From Quillaja saponaria (lineage: Eukaryota; Streptophyta; Magnoliopsida; Fabales; Quillajaceae), in contig CM055607.1 of assembly GCA_029379385.1 (NCBI GenBank), positions 34,903,235 through 34,967,234 of the forward strand: a stretch of DNA of 64,000 nucleotides. Reading direction: 5' to 3'. The translations under genes and the position numbers were made by a program. Below, in pieces: positions 24,353 through 35,700 of the stretch (position 1 is the stretch's first letter; each line of letters begins with the position of its first letter). The notes beneath the pieces are model-generated. The model was not told the DNA's origin. It worked only from the letters and a program-made list of their open reading frames with translations, and did no database searches.

Positions 24353-24450
24353 TGTCCAGAACCGGCTCAAGTTTTGTCCTCGCTGAAATACTAGTTATGT
24401 CATTATTTGAAGTACAAGCCTTTCCATGAACAAATTTGTTTTAAACGTGA
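24353..24450. repeat. Flank of the copia insertion, duplicated at 53.85 kb
   Basis: The sequence from TGTCCAGAACCGGCTCAAG to ATGAACAAATTTG is clearly similar to 53840-53930. The left flank 19413-19475 is similar to 53760-53840. Joining the two flanks without the copia element reproduces the 53.8-kb locus. Confidence 0.75.
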
Positions 24451-24547
24451 TTTAAATTAACTCAACTGATGATTTTGATATATTAATTTTTTAAATTTAA
24501 TATCTTTATTAAAAACTACTATGAGTATAATGGACGATAATGACATT

Positions 24548-24990
24548 TGTTATAATATTGATAGTGGGAGATATAATTCAAATTAGTCCGTTATACCTTA
24601 ACCATGCACGTGTAATAATATCATTGGATTGCTATAATTATGTATGACGTCATTATCATCTATTATTATATAATGGACATCATTATCACCTATTATTATA
24701 TAAGAACGTCATTATTATTATAACGGACATCATAACTATTGTAATTAACATAACTCTTATATAAAGAGGCTCAAAATCTCAAAAGAAAATAAGTTGTTCT
24801 CTACAATTCATACTTTTTATACCTTTTCACTTATTTACTCTGATTATACTGGCTTTAGCATCAGAGTTTTTCCAGGTCTAGAGGACCATCCTCTTCATAT
24901 ATTGCAAGTCAGAATACCATATGGAGAACACCTTAACCTGGTCAAATTCAAACTTAACAGGTACCAAACCTATTGTGAGATCCACAACAG
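24548..24990 (+). mobile_element. Ty3/gypsy-type LTR fragment (candidate solo LTR)
   Basis: A TATA box TATATAAAG (24758-24766) is followed by a transcribed-looking stretch. The segment CTGATTATACTGGCTTTAGC, then ATCAGAGTTTTTCCAGGT, matches the well-known ACTTAAGCATCGGAG..CAGG block in LTRs of plant gypsy (Tat-type) elements. Upstream are three or four copies of a GACGTCATTAT or GACATCATTAT word spaced about 30 bases apart. Ends are not defined and no coding part is adjacent. Confidence 0.45.
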
Positions 24991-25024
24991 AATCTTCATG
25001 CCTAACTCATAAGTGGAGTAATCT

Positions 25025-26253
25025 CGTACCTGTATTTGAGCTTTATTACCAGCCATGATTGTCCAACAAGCCCCCTTCTTGATGCTTTTCTTGTGTTGTT
25101 ATATAAGAAGTTGGTAAAGGCAGGGAAGCACTTGGTTGTCAATCACAAACTGGGAACAATGAGTTATTTAGTCATTTATAGAGAAAGAACAATTTCATTT
25201 CCAAATTTAAATCATCGTGATACTAATATATTTCATGAGATAATAAAAAAAAAATTGGAATTCTTGTTCATTAAACAGAAAGCAATTAAATAACAGAATC
25301 CTGTATGTACTAATTTAGAAATCTACATAAAAATACAGGTACAATATTCATATAGAAACATCAACTTATCAGAATGGAACAAATTAAAGTTAGCATGTAA
25401 CTTAGGGCCAGAAAGGATATAAAGCTAGAACATGCACCTGAGTCTGAGCATCATCACCAGCAATAAGATTTCCTTCGGTCTGAAGAGCAGGTACCAGAAC
25501 TTTAGGAGATTGATTATTGCAAAACAACATAAGACATGAAAGGAGGTAAGAAAACAAGAGAGACAACGAGAAAAAAAATGAACTTACAGTAGAAGCTCCA
25601 CAATTCGTGAGCAGACATTTGCATCAATTATCGTCTTAGAAGAGAGGGTTGTCTGAAAGATAAGAGAGGGCCCAAAAAGCATCTCTTAGAACTTCTTCAT
25701 TGTCACTAAAGTAAATGAGTTGATGGAGAACTGGTAATGCATCAGTTTACCTATCAAAACCAAACAATTAACATGTAACTTCTACTGCAAATATTCCACT
25801 AGCAAAACTCTTATGAAGTTACCTGTTCAAAAGGAGTTGGTGGCTTGCCACATCAAAGGTTGGATAAAGCCCACATAGCCATCCTCATCATATACAAATT
25901 AGAATCTTCATTCAGTTAAGCTAATAATGGCATGAGGCCACCAAACTGAAGAACAAGATCTTTATGGTATGAGGAAGCACCAGTAACATTACCCAAACTC
26001 CATACAGCCTTCAGAAAAAAATAATAGATAAGATAATAATAATAATAATTAAAACAAGTCAACATTATCATGGAATGTGAACAACAAAAACAAAAAGGAA
26101 TACTTAAGAGTGCGAAAAAAGAAGAAGCGAGAATTAACCTTCTCTATGACATTCTCACTCTTGGAGCTCAGAAATTCGATAAACTTGAGAACTACACCTT
26201 CTTTAATGTCAACTTCTATGTGCTTAGACATTCCAAATGCTGTTAATAGCAAT
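25025..26253 (-). pseudogene. Importin-alpha (armadillo repeat) pseudogene
   Basis: Read on the minus strand, the pieces follow the order of importin-alpha, the nuclear import adaptor. They are EGVVLKFIEFLSSKSENV (26230-26140); KAVWSLGNVTGASSYHKDLV, then QFGGLMPLLA and MRMAMWALSNL..CGKPPTPFEQ (26008-25824); ALPVLHQLIYFSDNEEVLRD and AFWALSYLSDN (25750-25640); KVLVPALQTEGNLIAGDDAQ (25505-25432); and VLPCLYQLL..HKKSIKKGACWTIMAGNKAQIQ (25150-25025). Intron-like gaps with CAG acceptors and GT donors separate them, so this is a decayed genomic copy, not a retrocopy. In-frame stops occur in at least three pieces (after LLA, after ALSNL, after SDNPLF), and residues are missing from the ACWTISNITAG block. 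The import-binding N-terminal domain was not found nearby. Confidence 0.85.
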
Positions 26254-26784
26254 TAATAGAAACACCAATAAGATATTACTTAATAATATTAAGTAGCATC
26301 AATATATTTTAACATTCAACTTACATGGTCAAAATCCAACCATTGGCATTTTGCATTTATCTAACTCAATCAACCTTTCAAATTCTTGATCAAGAAACAA
26401 CTCAGTACCCTTTCCCACTCTTAACACCCTCCTGGTAAGGAAAATTGCTGGTTCATTTGCTTCCCGTTACAAAAACTTTACATTCAGATTTGTAAAAAAA
26501 TTTCATAGATCAATAGTTCACTGCAGACAGAAGAAAAGTAAACCTTTTTGGAAAGTTATAATTGTCAGATCTTCTAGAATATAGAAAAGTTACCTCTTTC
26601 TATATACAGTAGGGAGACAATCTGTCTCAAAGGTTAAGTTCAGAAACATAGTGCAATACTTGGTTATTTGCTTTAATGCAAATTCTGCAGCTGTGAACTA
26701 TGCTTCAGTTAAAGTGGTATATTTTATTTCCTTCCTAACTTTATATTTCATGTCTCCTTTTCCTTGTCTTACCAAAAATAAGAT
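26254..26784. other. Region between importin relic and satellite array
   Basis: AT-rich DNA, possibly further intron or exon of the importin-alpha relic. A minus-strand stretch near 26330-26440 reads ELFLDQEFERLIELDKC in one frame but matches no importin block that I recognise. The first satellite monomer begins abruptly within about 26780-26850. Confidence 0.4.
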
Positions 26785-29700
26785 AGAAACTCATTCTTCT
26801 TTGGGTATCAGACACACGTCAACATTCTTCTTATATTCACCTTAAGTTTCATGTCATAATGAAAATCTTTGTTGGCATAGAGGAAAACAACCGTCGATAC
26901 ATAGTACTTATCATCTTCACAAGTTTCCCTGCATGAAAAGTAATAGAAGTTAATTTCATTAAGTCACGACTTTAGAAGAGCTTTAAGTCCTGCATTTTAT
27001 ATTTACACTTGAATGCAATTACTGATCCTTTGGACCCATAATTTAAAAAGAATTATTCGATTCCCCTTTTTCAAGGGTATCATGCATTCTGGTTTGTGAA
27101 ATCATGGGTTTAAAAGTTTTAAACCCAATTAGTTTGCTCCAAATCTTTAAATTTAGAGACAGACACTACCTAGACTCCATTAACACTACTTAAAAACAAT
27201 AAAAAAGAAAACATTAATAGAGAGAAAGCAATATAGTGAGACAGAAGCTCGTTCTTCTACAAGTATCAAACACGCATCAATAATCGCCTTATGTTCACCT
27301 TTTTCTGGTAAGTTCCATGTCACAGTGAAAATCTTTGTTGGATTAAAAAAAAACAACCGACGATACATAATACTCATCATCTTCACAAGTTTTCCTACAT
27401 GAAAAGTAATGGAAGTTTATTTCATTAAGTCACAACTTTAGAAGAGTTTTAAGTCATACATTTTACATTTACACTCATTTGAATGTAGTGATTGATTCTT
27501 TGGACCTATAATTTTTCAAAAATTTGTCTAAAACATCAAGCTTCAAGTTAAAAAGAATTACTCAATTCTTTTTTTTCATGACATGTAACATGCTCTTCCC
27601 CCCCTCCCCCTTCCTCCCCCTCTCTCTCCCTCTCCCTCTCCCCAAAAAAAAAAAAAGGATTACTAACAAATATTGTGTTGCCTAATCACATTATACAAGG
27701 CTCTTAAAAAGGACATGGGAATCTTCAAGGCTATCATACTTTCTGGTTTGTGAAATCATAGGTTCTAAAGCTTTAAACCTAATTAGTTTGCTCTTAATCT
27801 AAAAATTTAGAAATAGACACTACCTAGGCCCTATTAATACTACTTAAAAGCAAGAACAAAGAAACCATTAACAGAGAAAATATAGTGAGACAGAAGCTCT
27901 TTCTTTTTTAGGTATTAGACATGCATCAATATTCGTCGTTTATTCACTTTTTTCAGGCAAGTTCATGTTACACTGAAAATTTTTGTTGGCTTAAAGAAAA
28001 ATAAATGTCGATACATAACACTTATCATCTTCACAAGTTTTCCTGCATGAAAAGTAACATAAGTTCATTTAATTAAGTCACAACTTTAGAAGAGCTTTGA
28101 GTTATGCATTTTACGTTTACACTCATTTGAATGCAGTGACTAATCTTTTGGACCCATAAGTTTTCAAAAATTTGCCTAAAACATCACACTTCAAGTTAAA
28201 AAGAATTAGTCGATTCCATTTTTTCATGACATGTAACATGCTCTCCTTGCCCCACAATATGATTACTAACAGGCATTTTGTTGCCTAATCACATTATACA
28301 AGGTGATCACAAAGGACATGGGCGATTTCAAGGCTATCATGCTTCCTGGTTTATGAAATCATGGGTTTTTAAAGCTTTAAACTTAATTAGTTTGCTCCTA
28401 ATCTACAAATTTAGAGACAGACACTGCCTAGACACCATTAACACTACTTAAAAGCAAGAACAAAGAAAGAATTAATAGAAAAAAAATAATAATAAATTGA
28501 GACGGAAGCACGTTCTTCTTCGGGTATCAGACAGGCGTCAATATTCACATTATGGTCATCTTTTTCTGGTAAGTTCCATGTCACAGTGAAAATCTTTGTT
28601 GGCCTAGAGAAAAACAACCGTCGATACATAGTACTTATCATCTTCACAAGTTTTACTACATGAAAAGTAATACAAGTTTATTTCATTAAGTCACAACTTT
28701 AGAAAAGCTTTAAGTCATGCATTTTACATTTACACTTATTTGAATGCAGTGATTAATCCTTTGGACCTATAAGTTTTCAAAAATTTGTTTAAAACATCAT
28801 ACTTCAAGTTAAAAAGAATTACTCAATTCCCTTTTTTTATGCTCCTCCACGCCCTCCCCCAAAAAAAAAAATAGGATTACGAACAAACATTATGTTGCCT
28901 AATCACATTATACAAGGTGCTAAAAAAGGATATGGGTGATTTCAAGGCTATCATGCTTTCTGGTTTGTGAAATCATAGGTTCTAAAGCTTTAAACCCAAT
29001 TAGTTTGCTCTTAATCTAAAAATTTAGAGATAGACACTACCTAGGCCCCATTAATACTATTTAAAAGCAAGAACAAAGAAACCATTAACAGAAAGAATAC
29101 AGTGAGACAGAAGCTCGTTCTTTTTTGGATATTAGACATGCATCAATATTCACCTTCTGTTCACCTTTTTCAGCCAAGTTCCATGTCACATTGAAAATTT
29201 TTATTGGCTTAGAGGAAAACAATTGTCGATACATAGTACTTATTATCTTCACAAGTTTCCCTGCATGAAAAGTAGCAAAAGTACATTTTATTAAGTTATA
29301 ACTTTAGAAGAGCTTTGAGTCATGCATTTTACTTTACACTCATTTGAATGTAGTGACTGATCCTTTGGATTCATAAGTTTTAAAAAATTTGTCTAAAACA
29401 TCACACTTCAAGTTAAAAAGAATTACTCGATTTCCCTTTTTCATGACCTGTAACATGCTCTTTCCTCCCTCCCCCCCTCCCAAAAAAAGGATTATTAACA
29501 AACATTATGTTGTCTAATAACATTATACAAGGTGATCACAAAGGACATGGGCGATTTCAAGGCTGTCATGCTTCATGGTTTGTGAAATCATGGGTTTCTA
29601 AAGCTTTAAACTTAATTAGTTTGCTCCTAATCTACAAATTTAAAGACAGACACTACTTAGACCCCATTAACACTACTTAAAAGCAAAAACAAAGAAAGAA

Positions 29701-32700
29701 TTAATAGAGAAAAAGCAATATAGTAAGACGGAAGAACGTTCTTCTTCGGGTATCAGACAGAAGTAATTATTCACCTTCTTCTGGTAAGTTCCATCTCACA
29801 GTGAAAATCTTTATTGGCTTAGAGAAAAACAACCGTCGATACATAGTAGTCATCATCTTCACAAATTTTCCTGTATGAAAAGCAATGGAAGTTTATTTCA
29901 TTAAGTCACAACTTTAGAACTTTAACTCATGCATTTTATATTTACACTCATTTGAATGCAGTGATTGATCATTTAGACCTATAAGTTTTCAAAAATTTGT
30001 CTAAAACATCATGCTTCAAATTAAAAAGAATTACTTGATTCTCTTTTTTCATGACATGTAACATGCTTTTCCACCACCCCCCCCACCCCTCCCTAAAAAA
30101 AAGGATTACTAACAAATATTGTGTTGCCTAATCACATTATATAAGGTTCTTAAAAAGGGCATGGGCAATTTCAAGGCTATCATGCGTTCTGGTTTGTGCA
30201 ATCATAGGTTCTAAAGCTTTAAACCTAATTAGTTTGCTCTTAATCTAAAAATTTAGAGATAGACACTACCTAGGCCCTATTAATACTACTTAAAAGCAAG
30301 AACAAAGAAACCATTAAGAGAGAGAAATGTAGTGAGACGGAAGCTCGTTCTTCTTTAGGTATTAGACATGCAACAGTATTCGTCGTTTATTCACTTTTTT
30401 CATGCAAGTTCATGTTACAGTGAAAATCTTTGTTGGCTTAAAGAAAAATAAATGTCGATACATAATACTTATCATCTTCACAAGTTTCCCTGCATGAAAA
30501 GTAGCATAAGTTCATTTTATTAAGTCATAACTTTAGAAGAGATTTGAGTTATGCATTTTATGTTTACACCCATTTGAATGCAGTGACTAATCCTTTGGAT
30601 CCATAAGTTTTCAAAAATTTGCCTAAAACATCACACTTCAAGTTAAAAAGAATTAGTCGATTCCCTTTTTTCATGACATGTAACATGCTCTCCTTGCCCC
30701 ACAATATGATTACTAACAGGCATTTTGTTGCCTAATCACATTATACAAGGTGATCACAAAGGACATGGGCGATTTCAAGGCTATCATGCTTCCTGGTTTA
30801 TGAAATCATGGGTTTTTAAAGCTTTAAACTTAATTAGTTTGCTCCTAATCTACAAATTTAGATGCAGACACTGCCTAGACCCCATTAACACTACTTAAAA
30901 GCAAGAACAAAGAAAGAATTAATAGAAAAAAAAAACAATATATTGAGACGGAAGCACGTTCTTCTTCGGGTATCAGACAGGCGTCAATATTCACCTTATG
31001 TTCATCTTTTTCTGGTAAGTTCCATGTCACAGTGAAAATCTTTGTTGGCCTAGAGAAAAACAACCGTCGATACATAGTACTTATAATCTTCACAAGTTTT
31101 CCTACATGAAAAGTAATACAAGTTTATTTCATTAAGTCACAACTTTAGAAAAGCTTTAAGTCATGCATTTTACATTTACACTCATTTGAATGCAGTGATT
31201 AATCCTTTGGACCTATAAGTTTTCAAAAATTTGTCTAAGACATCATACTTCAAGTTAAAAAGAATTACTCAATTCCCTTTTTTCATGCTCTCCCCCCCCC
31301 CCCCCCCCCCCCAAAAAAGGATTACGAATAAACATTATGTTGCCTAATCACATTATACAAGGTGCTAAAAAAGGACATGGGTGATTTCAAGGCTATCATG
31401 CTTTCTGATTTTTGAAATCATAGGTTCTAAAGCTTTAAACCTAATTAATTTGCTCTTCATCTAAAAATTTAGAGATAGACACTACCTAGGCCCCATTAAT
31501 AGTATTTAAAAGCAAGAACAAAGAAACCATTAACAGAAAGAATATAGTGAGACAGAAGCTCGTTCTTTTTTGGATATTAGACATGCATCAATATTCACCT
31601 TCTGTTCACCTTTTTCAGCCAAGTTCCATGTCACAGTGAAAATTTTTATTGGCTTAGAGGAAAACAACTGTCAATACATAGTACTTATTATCTTCACAAG
31701 TTTCCCTTCATCAAAAGTAGCAGAAGTACATTTTATTAAGTTATAACTTTAGAAGAGCTTTGAGTCATGTATTTTACTTTACATTCATTTGAATGTAGTG
31801 ACTGATCCTTTGGACCCAAAAGTTTTAAAAAATTAGTCTAAAACATCACACTTCAAGTGAAAAAGAATTACTCGATTCCCCTTTTTCATGACCTGTAACA
31901 TGCTCTTTCCCCCCTCCCCCCTCCCAAAAAAAGGATTATTAACAAACATTATGTTGTCTAATCACATTATACAAGGTGATCACAAAGGACATGGGCGATT
32001 TCAAGGCTGTCATGCTTCATGGTTTGTGAAATCATGGGTTTCTAAAGCTTTAAACTTAATTAGTTTGCTCCTAATCTACAAATTTAAAGACAGACACTAC
32101 TTAGACCCCATTAACACTACTTAAAAGCAAAAACAAAGAAAGAATTAATAGAGAAAAAACAATATAGTAAGACGGAAGCACGTTTTTCTTCGGGTATCAG
32201 ACAGAAGTAATTATTCACCTTCTTCTGGTAAGTTCCATCTCATAGTGAAAATCTTTATTGGATTAGAGAAAAACAACTGTCGATACATAGTACTTATCAT
32301 CTTGACAAGTTTTCCTGTATGAAAAGTAATGGAAGTTTATTTCATTAAGTCACAACTTTAGAAGAGCTTTAACTCATGCATTTTATATTTACACTCATTT
32401 GAATGCAGTGATTAATCATTTGGACCTATAAATTTTCAAAAATTTGTCTAAAACATCACGCTTCAAGTTAAAAAGAATTACTTGATTCTCTTTTTTCATG
32501 ACATGTAACATTCTTTCCCTCCCCCCCCCCCCCCCCCCCCCTTCCCAAAAAAAAAAGGATTACTAACAAATATTGTGTTGCCTAATCACATTATACAAGG
32601 TTCTTAAAAAGGACATGGGCAATTTCAAGGCTGTTATGCTTTCTGGTTTGTGCAATCATAGGTTCTAAGACTTTAAACCCAATTAGTTTGCTCTTAATCT

Positions 32701-35700
32701 AAAAATTTAGAGATAGACACTACCTAGGCCCTATTAATACTACTTAAAAGCAAGAACCAAGAAACCATTAACAGGGAGAAATGTAGTGAGACGGAAGCTC
32801 GTTCTTCTTTAGGTATTAGACATGCATCAATATTCGTCGTTTATTCACTTTTTTCAGGCAAGTTCATATTACAGTGAAAATCTTTGTTGGCCTAGAGAAA
32901 AACAACCGTCGATACATAATACTTATCATTTTCACAAGTTTTCCTATTTGAAAAGTAATACAAGTTTATTTCATTAAGTCACAACTTTAGAAAAGCTTTA
33001 AGTCATGCATTTTACATTTACACTTATTTGAATGCAGTGATTAATCCTTTGGACCTATAAGTTTTCAAAAATTTGTCTAAAACATCATACTTCAAGTTAA
33101 AAAGAATTACTCAATTCCCTTTTTTCATGCTCTCCCCCCTCCCCCTCCCCCCCCCTAAAAAAAAATAGGATTACGAACAAACATTATGTTTCCTAATCAC
33201 ATTATACAAGGTGCTAAAAAAGGACATGGGTGATTTCAAGGCTATCATGCTTTCTGGTTTGTGAAATCATAGGTTCTAAAGCTTTAAACCCAATTAGTTT
33301 GCCCTTAATCTAAAAATTTAGAGATAGACACTACCTAGGCCCCATTAATACTATTTAAAAGTAAGAACAAAGAAACCATTAACAGAGAGAATACAGTGAG
33401 ACAGAAGCTCGTTCTTTTTTGGATATTAGACATGCATCAATATTCACCTTCTGTTCACCTTTTTCAGCCAAGTTCCATGTCACAGTGAAAATTTTTATTG
33501 GCTTAAAGGAAAACAACTGTCGATACATAGTACTTATCATCTTCACAAGTTTCCCTTCATCAAAAGTAGCAGAAGTACATTTTATTAAGTTATAACTTTA
33601 GAAGAGCTTTGAGTCATGCATTTTACTTTACACTCATTTGAATGTAGTGACTGATCCTTTGGACCCAAAAGTTTTAAAAAATTAGTCTAAAACATCACAT
33701 TTCAAGTTAAAAAGAATTACTCGATTCCCCTTTTTCATGACATGTAACATGCTCTTTCCTCCCTCCCCCCCTCCCAAAAAAAGGATTATTAACAAACATT
33801 ATGTTGTCTAATCACATTATACAAGTTGATCACAAAGGACATGGGCGATTTCAAGGATTTCATGCTTCATGGTTTGTGAAATCATGGGTTTCTAAAGCTT
33901 TAAACTCAATTAGTTTGCTCCTAATCTACAATTTTAAAGACAGACACTACCTAGACCCCATTAACACTACTTAAAAGCAAAAACAAAGAAAGAATTAATA
34001 GAGAAAAAGCAATATAGTAAGACGAAAGCACGTTCTTCTTCGGGTATCAGACAGAAGTAATTATTCACCTTATTCTGGTAAGTTCCATCTCACAGTGAAA
34101 ATCTTTATTGGCTTAGAGAAAAATAACCGTCGATATATAGTACTCATCATCTTCACAAGTTTTCCTGTATGAAAAGTAATGGAAGTTTATTTCATTAAGT
34201 CACAACTTTAGAAGAGCTTTAAGTCATGCATTTTATATTTACACTCATTTGAATGCAGTGATTGATCATTTAGACCTATAAGTTTTCAAAAATTTGTCTA
34301 AAACATCACGCTTCAAGTTAAAAAAAATTACTCGATTCTCTTTTTTCATGACATGTAATTAATACTACTTAAAAACAAGAACAAAGAAACCATTAACAGA
34401 GAGAAATGTAGTGAGACAGAAGCTCGTTCTTCTTTAGGTATTAGACATGAATCAATATTCGTCGTTTATTCACTTTTTTCAGGCAAGTTCATGTTACAGT
34501 GAAAATCTTAGTTGGCTTAAAGAAAAATAAATGTCGATACATAATACTTATCATCTTCACAAGTTTCCTTGCATGAAAAGTAGCATAAGTTCATTTTATT
34601 AAGTCACAACTTTAGAAGAGCTTTGAGTTATGCATTTTACGTTTACACTCATTTGAATGCAGTGACTAATCCTTTGGACCCATAAGTTTTCAAAAATTTG
34701 CCTAAAACATCACACTTCAAGTTAAAAAGAATTAGTCGATTCCCTTTTTTCATGACATGTAACATGCTCTCCTTGCCTCACAATATGATTACTAACAGGC
34801 ATTTTATTGCCTAATCACATTATACAAGGTGATCACAAAGGACATGGGCGATTTTGAGGCTATCATACTTCCTGGTCTATGAAATCATGGGTTTTTAAAG
34901 CTTTAAACTTTATTAGTTTGCTCATAATCTACAAATTTAGAGACAGACACTGCCTAGACCCCATTAACTTTACTTAAAAGCAAGAACAAAGAAAGAATTA
35001 ATAGAAAAAAAAAAAAACAATATATTGAGACGGAAGCACGTTCTTCTTCGGGTATCAGACATGCGTCAATATTCACCTTATGTTCATCTTTTTCTGGTAA
35101 GTTTCATATCACAGTGAAAATCTTTGTTGGCCTAGAGAAAAACAACCGTCGATATATAGTACTTATCATCTTCACAAGTTTTCCTACATGAAAAGTAATA
35201 CAAGTTTATTTCATTAAGTCACAACTTTATAAGAGCTTTAAGTCATGCATTTTACATTTACACTTATTTGAATGCAGTGATTAATCCTTTGGACCTATAA
35301 GTTTTCAAATTTTTTTCTAAAACATCATACTTCAAGTTAAAAAGAATTACTCAATTCCCTTTTTTTCAATCTCTCTTCCCCCCCCCCCCTCCCCCCCACC
35401 CCTAAAAACAATAGGATTACGAACAAACATTATGTTGCCTAATCACATTATACAAGGTGCTAAAAAAGGACATGGGTGATTTCAAGGCTATCATGCTTTC
35501 TGGTTTGTGAAATTATAGGTTCTAAAGCTTTAAACCCAATTAGTTTGCTCTTAATCTAAAAATTTAGAGATAGACACTACCTAGGCCCCATTAATACTAT
35601 TTAAAAGCAAGAACAAAGAAACCATTAATAGAAAGAATACAGTGAGACAGAAGCTCGTTCTTTTTTGGATGTTAGACATGCATCAATATTCGCCTTCTAT

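Noticed and set aside
24794..25012. 72-codon plus-strand frame as a gene
   Set aside because: It lies in the transcribed-looking part of a gypsy LTR fragment.
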